Source of the DNA: Sphingosinicella sp942492965
Lineage (GTDB): Bacteria; Pseudomonadota; Alphaproteobacteria; Sphingomonadales; Sphingomonadaceae
Direction of reading: 5' to 3'
Assembly: GCA_942492965.1 (NCBI GenBank)
Contig: OW818656.1
Location: 2,294,001-2,358,000, forward strand
DNA length: 64,000 bases
The position numbers were made by a program, and so were the translations under genes. A model generated the notes under the pieces. That model was not told the DNA's origin, did not search any database, and saw nothing but the letters and a program-made list of their open reading frames with translations. How positions within the stretch are numbered: position 1 is the first letter of the stretch; the number at the start of each line of letters is the position of its first letter. This document shows, piece after piece, positions 8,795-19,141 of the stretch.

Positions 8795-10015
8795 TTATTC
8801 AAATCTGTACGGATCGAAGCAAGAAGCGTCGGGATCGGGCTTGCCGTCGATTGCGGCTGCGATCAGCTCGGTTGCAAGCGCCGCGAAGGTGACGCCGTTG
8901 CCGCCGAACCCGCTCGCCAGCCACAGATGACCATGGTTTACGGCACGGCCGATTGCTGGCAGGCCATCCGGTGACGACCCGAACGCCGCCGCCCATGCGC
9001 AGTCAAGCGGCACATTGTCTGTGCCGATGATGGCTGCAACCTTGGTCTGCAATATACCCGCCTTGGCGCCGATGAGGGAATCGCGCTGTCCGGCATCGTC
9101 GAAATCTTCGTCCTCGCCACCGGCCACGACCCGGCCGTCAGCCGTGGCGCGGGCATAGATGTAGGGATTCGAGGCTTCCCAGATCATCGCGTTCTCCCGC
9201 CAGAGCGGCGCGATGCCGGGCGGCGTCGCGATGGCATAGCTCGAACTCACGGCAAACGCGGGTGGCAGATACCAGCGTGCCCGCTCATAGCCTGTCGCCA
9301 GAATGACCTCGTCCGCCAAAAGCTCCGGGCCCTCCGCCGTACGAACCACAAGACCTTTCTCTTGCTGCTCCACGGCAACGACGTCATAGGGAAAGTTAAT
9401 GTCTGCGCCATGCTGGCACGCCCGTATCAGTAAGCCTTCCGTCAGTTTTACCGGGTCGACCGCGTAGCTGTCCGCGGACAACAGCGCGGCGCGAGGCGCG
9501 ATACCAAACCGCTCAGCGACCTCGTCGGCTGCAAGAAATGCCGAGGGCAAGCCGGCCTTGCGCCTGGCGTCACCTTCCGCTTCCAGCGCGCCCTCATCGA
9601 GCAGGGTTCCCGCTAGATAAAGTTCGGGGCGGTCGATGCGCCCACACGCGATACCAAGTGCATCGATCCGGTCCGAAAGGCTGCGTGCCGCAGCGTGAAC
9701 CCTCCGCCATCGCCGCTCGGCTTCAACGATGCCGATCCTTTCCGCTAGGTGCGTGAGCGGGACATCAGCGCCCCACATCACAAGCGCGGTCGAGGCCGCC
9801 GTGCTGCCATGCGCGGGCGGCCGGCGATCGAGCACCACCACCCGGCGCCCACCCGTGGAGAGCCGTTCGGCAAGCATTGCGCCCATGATGCCCGCACCGA
9901 CAATCGCAACATCGGCACGTGCCTTCGGCGGAGGTTCGCTTGCGCGCAAAGCCTTCTCCTCAGGCTTCCAACAGGGCCGCCCGCCGCGCAAATCTCGGGT
10001 TTCGGTCAGTTCCAC
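8795..10015 (-). CDS. FAD-dependent oxidoreductase, DAO family
   Basis: Flavoprotein of 406 residues of the D-amino-acid oxidase/glycine oxidase/gamma-glutamylputrescine oxidase superfamily. The FAD dinucleotide motif is VAIVGAGIMGA (G40-x-G42-x-x-G45). A C-terminal FAD contact is seen in HLWLASGFGGNGVTFA. Such enzymes oxidise an amine or amino acid and usually release H2O2. The catalase gene lies directly upstream on the same strand with a 58-nt gap, so the pair probably forms an oxidase/peroxide-removal unit. No signal peptide is seen. The first ~30 residues may be an extension, as the first hydrophobic strand begins near residue 34. Confidence 0.88.
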   Translation of the reverse strand: MELTETRDLRGGRPCWKPEEKALRASEPPPKARADVAIVGAGIMGAMLAERLSTGGRRVVVLDRRPPAHGSTAASTALVMWGADVPLTHLAERIGIVEAERRWRRVHAAARSLSDRIDALGIACGRIDRPELYLAGTLLDEGALEAEGDARRKAGLPSAFLAADEVAERFGIAPRAALLSADSYAVDPVKLTEGLLIRACQHGADINFPYDVVAVEQQEKGLVVRTAEGPELLADEVILATGYERARWYLPPAFAVSSSYAIATPPGIAPLWRENAMIWEASNPYIYARATADGRVVAGGEDEDFDDAGQRDSLIGAKAGILQTKVAAIIGTDNVPLDCAWAAAFGSSPDGLPAIGRAVNHGHLWLASGFGGNGVTFAALATELIAAAIDGKPDPDASCFDPYRFE

Positions 10016-10073
10016 AGGCGCTCCATCCGTCCCCGTCGCAGCAACGCATGGGCAATGTCATGCATCTCCATGC

Positions 10074-12227
<2,154 letters not shown>

Positions 12228-12302
12228 GATACCTCTCCTTGTTTTGCTTCAGATTGGGTTGCAGTCGGCCAGGATGACTGCGCGCGGTCTGCGCTCCTGG
12301 GG

Positions 12303-12584
12303 TCAGCCATGGACAAGTGAGAAACCGTCTGCGGTTCGTTCAATCCGGGTAACCTCGAGTTCCTCGATCCGGGCGCCGAACGTCGCCGCGTGCCGGTCAT
12401 CCGCGCAATCAGCCGGGTCCTTCGATGCCCTGGAGAAAGCCGGGCGCGATGTGAGCCCCGGAAAACTCGGTGCCTGGCTCTTGCCGTTGTGAAGGACGAA
12501 AACATCGCGGTGATAGCGGGCCGCAGTACAGCCGGCCGGGCCTGCATCGATGACGATGACTTCCCCCTCTTCCGCGTTGCCCAT
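12303..12584 (-). pseudogene. Remnant of a thioredoxin-reductase-like flavoprotein
   Basis: A 93-codon open stretch matches in order the N-terminal FAD domain of TrxB-like oxidoreductases but is too short for function (the family is ~300 residues). Recognisable parts are EVIVIDAGPAGCTAARY (where the first Gly of GxGxxG is Asp), a FVLHNGKSQAP segment like the usual second strand, then FGARIEELEVTRIER and GFSLVHG before a stop. Segments between these blocks appear deleted and the NAD(P)H domain is absent. It abuts the hemerythrin pseudogene and lies just upstream of katE. I recognise the family by motif order only, so the assignment is moderate. Confidence 0.55.
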
Positions 12585-12585
12585 G

Positions 12586-13038
12586 TCAGGGCGACAGGAG
12601 CTTGAGCGCGCTCGACTTCGCGAGCGGCAGCCCGCCGTTTTCCGCCTCGGTCAGCAATTCTTCGTTGCCGGCCAGCGTCCGGTTTCTCAGCGTAACAAGG
12701 TCGACATCGGCCCGTCGGCTTTGCGCGAACATGCCCTCCGAAGGTATCTCCAATTCATCGACGTAATGCTTGATCTCCGACAGTTCAGTGGCCTTCGCGT
12801 CATAGAAATCGGCACTCGGGCTCGCGCTTTCGATGTCGTTGATCAGCACCTTGACGCCGTCATGCTCGACATAGGCTTCGTCGAGCATGTCGCTCTCGAT
12901 TTTCCCCCGAAAGGCTGGATAGAAGATTTCTTCCTCGATCATCGGTCCTTACCTTCCCAACTGTGCGAACAGGTCCTCGACCTTCCGATGATCCGCCTTC
13001 AGCAGCGCGATCGCGTCGGCGTACTTTGCCTTCGGCAT
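12586..13038 (-). pseudogene. Hemerythrin-domain protein, broken by in-frame stop and deletion
   Basis: The intact start is at 13038 with GGGAGGTCACA upstream: MPKAKYADAIALLKADHR opens the gene, but TAA at 12951-12949 stops it after 29 codons. The same frame resumes at 12942 with MIEEEIFYPAFRGK and runs to 12586, with the later ligand segments EAYVEHDG and EIKHYVDE intact. Hemerythrin helices carry His and H-x3-E di-iron ligands. The segment between the halves, normally about 20 residues ending in the His before MIEEE, is missing, so the iron site cannot form. Either a dead gene or a 118-residue fragment translated from 12942. Confidence 0.75.
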
Positions 13039-13201
13039 TGTGACCTCCCTCGTTCGGACCTGTATGCAGAAGTCGCATCAGCAAGCGATGTTCCATGCGA
13101 ACGACTCGCAATGTGACGGATGTTGAACGGTCGACGGAAAAGCACTCCCGAGGTCCACTGTTCTTGATGCCCACGACGGGGCGGCCGCGCCTATATACTG
13201 G

Positions 13202-13385
13202 GCCGTAAACTCATAAGCGCGGAGCCACAGGCGCATTGAGGTGAGTTGGACCATGGCGAGAAAGTTCTCGGCCAGCTTGTCGTAGCGGGTAGCAACCCTG
13301 CGGAACTCCGGTTGGCCTTGGGCGGGATATTGGCGAACGCACCTTTCTCACGAAGAGCGGAGCGGATGCGATCGGCTTGATCGAG
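13202..13385 (-). mobile_element. IS5-family transposase C-terminal remnant
   Basis: Two fragments in different frames match the end of IS5/IS427-type DDE transposases. DRIRSALREKGAFANIPPKA reads from about 13385 to 13320, and ATRYDKLAENFLAMVQL with the following TSMRLWLRAYEFTA reads to about 13202. The stretch normally between them (the FSPYLYRARN..ERFFNKIK region) is missing, so there is an internal deletion plus a frameshift. No complete terminal inverted repeats were identified. It is fused to the recombinase remnant on its upstream side, indicating an old insertion followed by deletion. Confidence 0.7.
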
Positions 13386-13595
13386 GCAGGCTTGCATTGC
13401 CGTTGTATCTTGCGTGTCGGTCGCTTCCTGAACGGCGGTGTCATCGCGAAGAAAATCCCGTAGCCGCTGAATGACCATCTGTTCCAGTTCATGGGCAGGC
13501 ACGCGCACCGCATTCCCGTTCGTGCCCTGACGCTTCTGCGCATGGGTAATGTAGTACCGGTAACAGCTTCCGTTACCGGTTTGCGTATGAGCGCG
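13386..13595 (-). pseudogene. Serine (resolvase-type) recombinase C-terminal fragment
   Basis: The frame gives CYRYYITHAQKRQGTNG followed by VRVPAHELEQMVIQRLRDFL. This is the end of the zinc-ribbon region and the start of the coiled-coil C-terminus in large serine recombinases. An in-frame stop lies immediately upstream (about 13596) and IS5-type transposase sequence replaces the rest downstream, so only ~70 codons survive. The catalytic N-terminal domain is absent from the window. Large serine recombinases mark phage or integrative-element ends, so this may be the scar of an element boundary near 13.4 kb. Confidence 0.6.
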
Positions 13596-13767
13596 TCATC
13601 CGCCAGCCAAGGCTATCGTGCAGCAATCCGATGAGCAGGGCATTCTGCTTGCCGTTCGTCCGGGTTCTTCGCCGGGTCGCATACTCATCTCGACCTGCTT
13701 TGACACGGATACAATCTACTCAGCAGTAATCCGCTGCTGGCTCGCCGACCTCACGGCGCGTGATTGA
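13596..13767. other. Non-coding spacer beside mobile-element remnants
   Basis: No credible gene. The stretch is flanked by the recombinase fragment and the cupin gene 3' end and may be decayed element DNA. Short palindromic bits such as GGTAAC..GTTACC occur just inside the recombinase remnant. Confidence 0.4.
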
Positions 13768-14115
13768 TCATGGCAGCATGACCACCCAATTTTTTGTCAT
13801 CGTCTCGATGACCTCCCATTCGCCGACGAAGCCCGACGGGACGACGAACTGATCGCCGGCTGCAATAGGGGAACGCTGTCCATCGGAAGATATCAGAGCG
13901 CCCGATCCCGACAGGATCTGGCAATATTCCTGCTCGTCGTAGGCAATCCGCCACCGCCCGGGCGTGCATTTCCAGACACCTGCGGAAAACCGACCATCCT
14001 CTGACTCATGATATACCCACAAGGTCGCTTTCGGATCGCCGCTCACGATTCGGTCGGAGGCGGGGTCCGCATCGATAGCGGCTGGATGGAGCGAACCAAA
14101 ACAAACGATCGTCAT
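13768..14115 (-). CDS. Small cupin-domain protein (EutQ/DUF861-like)
   Basis: A 115-residue single-domain cupin. The start at 14115 (MTIVCFGSLHPAAID) has AGGAAG six bases upstream; a longer frame to 14169 has none. The body shows WKCTPGRWRIAYDEQEYC and GDQFVVPSGFVGEWEVIE, the two cupin motifs of the DUF861 group, where the usual metal His residues are mostly replaced. Members bind small ligands or isomerise sugar-like compounds. It stands alone on the minus strand between mobile-element debris and a repeat-rich spacer, so context gives no function. Confidence 0.82.
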   Translation of the reverse strand: MTIVCFGSLHPAAIDADPASDRIVSGDPKATLWVYHESEDGRFSAGVWKCTPGRWRIAYDEQEYCQILSGSGALISSDGQRSPIAAGDQFVVPSGFVGEWEVIETMTKNWVVMLP

Positions 14116-14144
14116 ACAAATCTTCCTGTTTGAAGGGCTTGCCA

Positions 14145-14159
14145 CCTGCGCGGCGCAGG
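14145..14159. repeat. Perfect 7-bp palindrome
   Basis: CCTGCGC-G-GCGCAGG, two perfect 7-base arms around one base. It lies just upstream of the cupin gene start and could be an operator or part of a REP-like element with the larger inverted repeat 70 bases away. Confidence 0.4.
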
Positions 14160-14226
14160 CCTCGAACAAGACCCTCGCCTGCCCATCCGGTGAGACCGCT
14201 GGATAGGTTAGAGTTCCGGCGGCGCA

Positions 14227-14274
14227 GTCGCCCTAGTGGGCTGAGCGGAGCGTAGGGCAAGCCACCAGGGCGAC
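14227..14274. repeat. Imperfect long inverted repeat (REP-like)
   Basis: GTCGCCCTAGTGGGC at 14227-14241 pairs with GCCACCAGGGCGAC at 14261-14274 with one mismatch and one bulge. It is not next to a T-run, so not a classical terminator. Probably a dispersed intergenic repeat, but no second copy was found in this window. Confidence 0.4.
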
Positions 14275-14461
14275 GCAAGATGGCTCTGATATAGGTAGAT
14301 CGGGCTGTGTGTGTGTCTGACGGCGTTGTAATGCGCTTGCCAGCGTGCAGGCAAGTCAGCAAACGCCCGCCGAGAGTTCATCTGGCCGTAGGATCTCTCA
14401 CTCCGGCCAGATGCGCCCTCAACTATCCTGGTGTATGTCGATCTTTTATGTCACTTCAAAT

Positions 14462-17251
14462 TTAGAACTGAAATCTGACACCAAAATTGTAGATGCGGCC
14501 GATCGTGTCATATAGCGCACGCGTCGTGCCGTAGCCGCCCACACCTGTAATCGGAGGATCTTTGTCGAGAAGATTCTGCACGGCCGCAAACAGGACTACC
14601 GAATTCTCTCCCTTCTCAACAATCGAGTGTTCAGCTGAGATGTCGAAATACAGGCGGCCATTTACGCGCAAGACATCAAGATCCTTCGAGGTGAATCCCG
14701 GTTCTATTCTTCCGCCACCGATGTAGCGCCCGGTTAGGCTGAAGCGATATGAATCCGCAATGTAGCTTGCACTAGCGTTGAAACGCCAACGTGGATTACC
14801 GCCCAGAGCTGCGACCGTTGGCTGATTAACGGCATCATGCAATTCACTTGTTGTGATGCCGTTGTCGATCACAGCCTTGTCGATATAGCTTGCGAGTGCA
14901 CGGACGTTGACCTGCGAAGCCCCAACGGGAAAGCTATAGGTCGTTTCGAAATCCAGACCGCGTACCAAGACGCGCTGAAGGTTGACGGGGCCATTCAGAA
15001 CATTTGTTATTCGGCCGTCGACTCCGCGGGTGATGAGCGAGCAAAGCTGCGGCGCTGTAGTATAGCACTGGTCCACGATGGCAGCAGGTGTCAGCGATAT
15101 GATCGCATCCTTCATCTTGATATCGTAATAGTCGATGGAAAACTTGAATCCGGGAACGAATTCAGGTGTCAGAACAATGCCGGCAGTTAATGTGTCGGCC
15201 TTTTCAGGTACGAGACCGGGGTTGCCGGTGTTGGCAGCCAGAACTGAGTAGCTTTCACCACCAAAGGCTGGATCCTGCACGGCTAGAGAACTCGTGGAGC
15301 CAGCCGCGAATAATTCCTCCAGACCCGGCGCGCGAATGTCACGCGAGCGCGTGGCGCGAAGGCGAATGCTATCACTGATTGCATAGCTTAGGCCCGCTTT
15401 CCAAGTCTCTACTGTACCCGATGTACTGTAGTCGGTGACGCGGCCTGCAAGATTGAGGCTAAGATCCTGCGCCCAGCTTTCTTCTGATGCGAGGGGTACC
15501 AGGACCTCGCCAAATACTTCCTTGACCGTGACTTTGCCGGTGTATGGAATGGTGCCGCCGTTCCGAAAGCCTTGTACTGCCGAAATGGCATCTGAGGTCG
15601 TCAGTACCTTCCAGTTTCGGTATTCAGCGCCGACGGCAATGCCAACAGGGCCGGCCCAAGTAGAGAAAGGCTCGCCGCGCACTGTGCCCGCTATAACATG
15701 CTGCTTGATATCCCATCTGCGAAGGGATGTTCCGTTCACATAACTCGCAGCAGCATCGGTGACATTGCCTTCACCAATCAAATTGATGGGTACGCAACCG
15801 TTGGCTGGGTCGCTGAGTGTGGACCGACAGACGATAGCCCCCGTCGCAGGGTTCGTTACTGCGTCGAGTGCAAGCGCGAATTTTGCGTTAATGCGCGAGT
15901 TTTCCGACCGCGCCAGATTGTCAGTCTTGCCGTAACTGTAATAGGCATTCCACGTCCAGGATTTTCCGAAGCTTCCTTCGCCTCCTGCTACGGCCTGCAG
16001 CGTATCGATATCGAGGTTAAGCTCCACTCGTGCGTAGTCATTTGAGCTACGGCCCATAACAAAGCTTGGAATGCCTTCAGCGACCATCACATCACGGATA
16101 GAGTCGGGCAAGAAGGGGTTGTCGGCTTTTATCGTGAGTTGCTCAATCTGCGAAAGGCCGAGGTAGCGAGATTGTATCTTGGCATAGTTCATCTCAGCAA
16201 AAAGCGTCAGATAATCGGTAGCCTCGAATGTCAGACGTCCAAAGGCCGTGTATCGCTCCGAGGGAACTGAACCTACATTGTCCGCTGTAAGGTTGACGCC
16301 GTCCCCGCCGACCATTGATGAACTGGTGGCGAGTGTGCCGTATCTGAAGGGGATAGCGGATCCATCCGGCGCGAACTGGATGCCACGCAGGCGTCCCGGA
16401 GAGTTGATGACGCCGCCGTAGCTGGCGTTCGCGGCCTTCGCTCCCATGACGATAAGGTTGCGAGGCTCATCGTTCGTGGAGGTCGATGCGGGATTCGGAA
16501 TACGAGCGGGGTTGTCGCCCCAATCACGATCGCCGATAAAATCAATGCCGCTGTTCTCCGCCGCTTCAATGGCAACCGTGACCCGGACCCTGCTGTCAGC
16601 GAGGCTGGTACCGAAAGCCATTGAGGCAAGGTAGTTGCGATAGTCATTTTGATCCGTGATGCCGCCCTGGAGTTTACCCTTGAAGCCCTGAAACTCGTCG
16701 TCAACGAGAAAGTTGACGACTCCGGCGACGGCATCGGATCCATAGGCTGCAGAAGCGCCACCTGTAACGACATCAACTCCGCGTATCAGCGTCTGCGGGA
16801 TCGAACTGACGTTGACGCCCCCGTTTGGTGTATTCGGCGCGTAGCGTCGACCGTCGATCAATATCTGCGTTCTAAGGTAGCCGAGACCGCGAAGGTCGAT
16901 ATAGTTTCCAGCTCCCAAACTGCTGAGATTGCCTGTGCTGGCTGGCGTTAACGACGGTCGGACCGAAGGAAACTGGTTGATGGCATTTGCAATGTCGGGC
17001 GCTGCAATGCGCAAGAGATCCTCAGCGCCAATTGCAGTTACCGGTGTTGGCGCATCGAAGCCGCTCCGAGTTATCAGCGAGCCGGTGATGATAATTTCCT
17101 CGTCGGTCAACCTTTCTGTGGCGGGCGCTTGGGCGAATGCGGGTGTGCCTACACAGATAAGAGTGGCCGCGGTTGCAAATAGCCTGCTCTTTCCTCGGAA
17201 AATCGAGTGCCTGCTTGTGTTGGATTGAAATGTTCCCGAGCCCATCCCCAT
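14462..17251 (-). CDS. TonB-dependent receptor (long sphingomonad type)
   Basis: Outer-membrane receptor of 929 residues. The start at 17251 is preferred because GAGGAGG sits six bases upstream of ATGGGGATGGG. After a signal region ending near PAFAQA, the TonB-box area DEEIIITGSLITRSGFDAP leads into a plug with YIDLRGLGYLRTQILIDGRR and VVTGGASAAYGSDAVAGVVN. The barrel closes with YNFGVRFQF. It is the same subfamily as the receptor at 31816 (shared GGASA..GSDAVAGVVN block and C-terminal NLLDKDPP). An AT-rich motif at 17305-17321 lies upstream, shared with other genes of the 17-32 kb block. It probably serves the neighbouring aromatic pathway. Confidence 0.93.
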   Translation of the reverse strand: MGMGSGTFQSNTSRHSIFRGKSRLFATAATLICVGTPAFAQAPATERLTDEEIIITGSLITRSGFDAPTPVTAIGAEDLLRIAAPDIANAINQFPSVRPSLTPASTGNLSSLGAGNYIDLRGLGYLRTQILIDGRRYAPNTPNGGVNVSSIPQTLIRGVDVVTGGASAAYGSDAVAGVVNFLVDDEFQGFKGKLQGGITDQNDYRNYLASMAFGTSLADSRVRVTVAIEAAENSGIDFIGDRDWGDNPARIPNPASTSTNDEPRNLIVMGAKAANASYGGVINSPGRLRGIQFAPDGSAIPFRYGTLATSSSMVGGDGVNLTADNVGSVPSERYTAFGRLTFEATDYLTLFAEMNYAKIQSRYLGLSQIEQLTIKADNPFLPDSIRDVMVAEGIPSFVMGRSSNDYARVELNLDIDTLQAVAGGEGSFGKSWTWNAYYSYGKTDNLARSENSRINAKFALALDAVTNPATGAIVCRSTLSDPANGCVPINLIGEGNVTDAAASYVNGTSLRRWDIKQHVIAGTVRGEPFSTWAGPVGIAVGAEYRNWKVLTTSDAISAVQGFRNGGTIPYTGKVTVKEVFGEVLVPLASEESWAQDLSLNLAGRVTDYSTSGTVETWKAGLSYAISDSIRLRATRSRDIRAPGLEELFAAGSTSSLAVQDPAFGGESYSVLAANTGNPGLVPEKADTLTAGIVLTPEFVPGFKFSIDYYDIKMKDAIISLTPAAIVDQCYTTAPQLCSLITRGVDGRITNVLNGPVNLQRVLVRGLDFETTYSFPVGASQVNVRALASYIDKAVIDNGITTSELHDAVNQPTVAALGGNPRWRFNASASYIADSYRFSLTGRYIGGGRIEPGFTSKDLDVLRVNGRLYFDISAEHSIVEKGENSVVLFAAVQNLLDKDPPITGVGGYGTTRALYDTIGRIYNFGVRFQF

Positions 17252-17584
17252 TCTTGCCTCCTCTATGCCAAACGCGGCCATGACGAATTTTTTTTAGAAT
17301 ATGTGATATAAAATATAAAATAATGTGAGTGACCGCGAGCGCTCAATGTTGTGCTGCCCTATAGCCGGAAGCTATGGCTGCAAAATGGAGGCCCGCGAGG
17401 GGAGTCCTAAGTTTTCTGGATCGGGGATTTGAGGATGTATTGATCCAGCCGAATGTGCATCTCTCTATGTTTTCAAGTGAATCGGGAAAGCCGTGCCGGC
17501 CTGCCCTAGAGAAACCTGCGCGCAATTATCCGGCGAGTTGGTGTTGATGAGTGCCCGAAACGACGGCGCACAATTGCTTTTTTC
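17252..17584. other. AT-rich spacer with regulatory motif
   Basis: About 330 bases without a supported gene between the TBDR start and the TetR gene stop. It contains the ATATAAAATATA motif at 17305-17321 and no other clear structure. Confidence 0.5.
17305..17321 (+). promoter_or_regulatory. Shared AT-rich operator-like motif, copy a
   Basis: GATATAAAATATAAAAT in the 5' region of the TBDR at 14462-17251, 54 bases from its start codon. It shares the core ATATAAAATATA with five other sites up to 31.77 kb. Possible GntR operator; may also just be an AT-rich promoter. Confidence 0.45.
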
Positions 17585-18184
17585 TTAAGCCTTGGGCGCC
17601 GTTGAGGTGAGCAGAAGAATCTCGCAGCGTTCGATCATTTCGGTCTGGCCATCGATAAGTGACGCCGCAACCCGTATGTAAGCGTAAGCAAGGACGGCGC
17701 GACTTTCGGCCTCCTCCACGGAGAATCCGGCTTCCGCGAAGAGCTTCGAGATGTATCGCAGGCGAAGCTTGTCTATTTCGGCGAGCGTATCTCTCGCATC
17801 CATGTCGGTGCGGCCCCACAAGCGGATGGAAAGTTCGACATCAGCGCCTCGTTTCGACCTCCCGCCGCGAAACGGCAGTTGGAGCAAGGTTCGCAGACGC
17901 TTTTGGGGAGGTTCCTCGGCGCTTTCAATGCGATTGATGATGTCCAGCGTAGCTCGGCGGCGCCAGTCGTCGAGTATGGCGCGTAGTAGGCCCTGCCTGT
18001 CCTTAAAGTGCCAGTAGAAGCTGCCCTTGGTGACGCCGAGCCGTTTCGCGAGCACCTCGATACGAACGCCGTCGACCCCTTCTTCTGCGAGCAGGTCAAG
18101 TGCCCCCCGGACCCAGTCGCTGGCGCCGAGGCGGGGGCTGTCCTTTAGCTTCGGACGCGGCTTCGATAGCTTCGCTGCTTTCAT
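17585..18184 (-). CDS. TetR-family transcriptional regulator
   Basis: Repressor-type protein of 199 residues. The N-terminal helix-turn-helix is seen around residues 36-65 (VDGVRIEVLAKRLGVTKGSF then YWHFKDRQGLL); the C-terminal ligand domain is divergent. The start at 18184 (MKAAKLSKPRP) is preferred over a frame to 18241, which would extend toward the shared promoter. It is divergent from the meta-cleavage hydrolase gene at 18310. A palindrome at 18245-18258 overlapping a TTGACA box in the shared spacer fits control of the hydrolase-dioxygenase operon. The inducer is probably a pathway aromatic, by inference. Confidence 0.88.
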   Translation of the reverse strand: MKAAKLSKPRPKLKDSPRLGASDWVRGALDLLAEEGVDGVRIEVLAKRLGVTKGSFYWHFKDRQGLLRAILDDWRRRATLDIINRIESAEEPPQKRLRTLLQLPFRGGRSKRGADVELSIRLWGRTDMDARDTLAEIDKLRLRYISKLFAEAGFSVEEAESRAVLAYAYIRVAASLIDGQTEMIERCEILLLTSTAPKA

Positions 18185-18244
18185 GCTGGCGTTTCTAGCC
18201 GATGACTGGTGAAGGGTCACCTGTTCTCGCCGAACTTCCAAACC

Positions 18245-18258
18245 ATACGCTGACGTAT
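18245..18258. promoter_or_regulatory. Candidate TetR operator with -35 box
   Basis: ATACG-CTGA-CGTAT, a perfect inverted repeat at the tetR/hydrolase divergent spacer. TTGACA at 18258-18263 begins at its last base, so a bound repressor would block the rightward promoter. Confidence 0.5.
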
Positions 18259-18309
18259 TGACATTTTTCGCTCGTTGCTCGACTGTTGTCGAAAACAGGT
18301 AGAGGTGGC

Positions 18310-19140
18310 ATGACGGAATATAGGACTGCCGGAAAAGGCGCGATAATAAGGGCGTTCGATACTGATACGAACTATCACGACGCTGGAAAAGGGGATCCAG
18401 TCATCCTTCTTCATGGTTCGGGTCCGGGCGTTTCCGCATGGACGAACTGGAGGCGTATTGTCCCCATGCTTGGGGAGCATTTTCGTGTGCTGGCACCCGA
18501 CATGGCCGGGTTCGGCTTTACCGAACGCAAGGCCGAGGCTGCCTACGACATCAAATACTGGGTAAAACACCTGCTGGGTTTCATGGATGCGCTCGGCATC
18601 GCGAAGGCGAGTCTCGTCGGCAACAGTTTCGGCGGCTCGCTTGCGCTTGCGGCCGCGGCGAGGTTCGGTGATCGCTTCGACCGACTGGTGCTGATGGGGA
18701 CGCCCTGCGACAGGTTCATGATGACGCCAGGCCTTCGGGCCGGATGGGACTATACGCCTTCGCGCGAGAACATGCGCGCCGCCATGGGTCATTTTCCCTT
18801 TGATCCTGCCTTTATCACCGATGAACTCGTCGAGGACCGCTACCAGACCAGCCTGATCCCTGGCGCACAGGAGGGGCTGCGCAAGCTGCTTCCAAAGCCG
18901 AACGAGGACGGAGACACACCGCTTTCGGGTATGCCTGAAGCCGTCGTCGCCACCATCGCGCAGCCGACGCTGGTTCTGCACGGGCGGGAGGACCGCGTAA
19001 TCCCGGTCGAGATGGGCATAAAACTGGCGCGTGCGATTCCGGACGCCGAGCTTCACATGTTTGGTAAGTGCGGCCACTGGGTCCAGACGGAACGGCAGGC
19101 GGATTTTCTGGCGCTGACGCTGCGGCATCTGGGGGGCTGA
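18310..19140 (+). CDS. Meta-cleavage product hydrolase (BphD/HsaD-like alpha/beta hydrolase)
   Basis: Alpha/beta hydrolase of 276 residues that would split the carbon-carbon bond of a ring-opened 2-hydroxy-6-oxo-dienoate. The oxyanion HGSGPGVSAWTN motif at residues 35-46 is characteristic of meta-cleavage hydrolases. The triad is S106 (LVGNSFGGS), D228 (HGREDRVIP) and H256 (GKCGHWVQ). The start at 18310 follows AGAGG. It is one base from the extradiol dioxygenase start (TGAGATG), matching ring cleavage then hydrolysis. The protein resembles BphD, HsaD and MhpC, and sequence alone does not separate biphenyl, steroid or phenylpropanoid substrates. Confidence 0.9.
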   Translation: MTEYRTAGKGAIIRAFDTDTNYHDAGKGDPVILLHGSGPGVSAWTNWRRIVPMLGEHFRVLAPDMAGFGFTERKAEAAYDIKYWVKHLLGFMDALGIAKASLVGNSFGGSLALAAAARFGDRFDRLVLMGTPCDRFMMTPGLRAGWDYTPSRENMRAAMGHFPFDPAFITDELVEDRYQTSLIPGAQEGLRKLLPKPNEDGDTPLSGMPEAVVATIAQPTLVLHGREDRVIPVEMGIKLARAIPDAELHMFGKCGHWVQTERQADFLALTLRHLGG

Positions 19141-19141
19141 G

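Larger units (their letters stand above)
14116..14461. other. Gene-free spacer with two strong inverted repeats
   Basis: No supported gene in ~345 bases; an open frame on the minus strand across it has no domain and crosses the repeats. It holds the palindromes annotated at 14145-14159 and 14227-14274, resembling REP-like intergenic elements. Confidence 0.5.
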
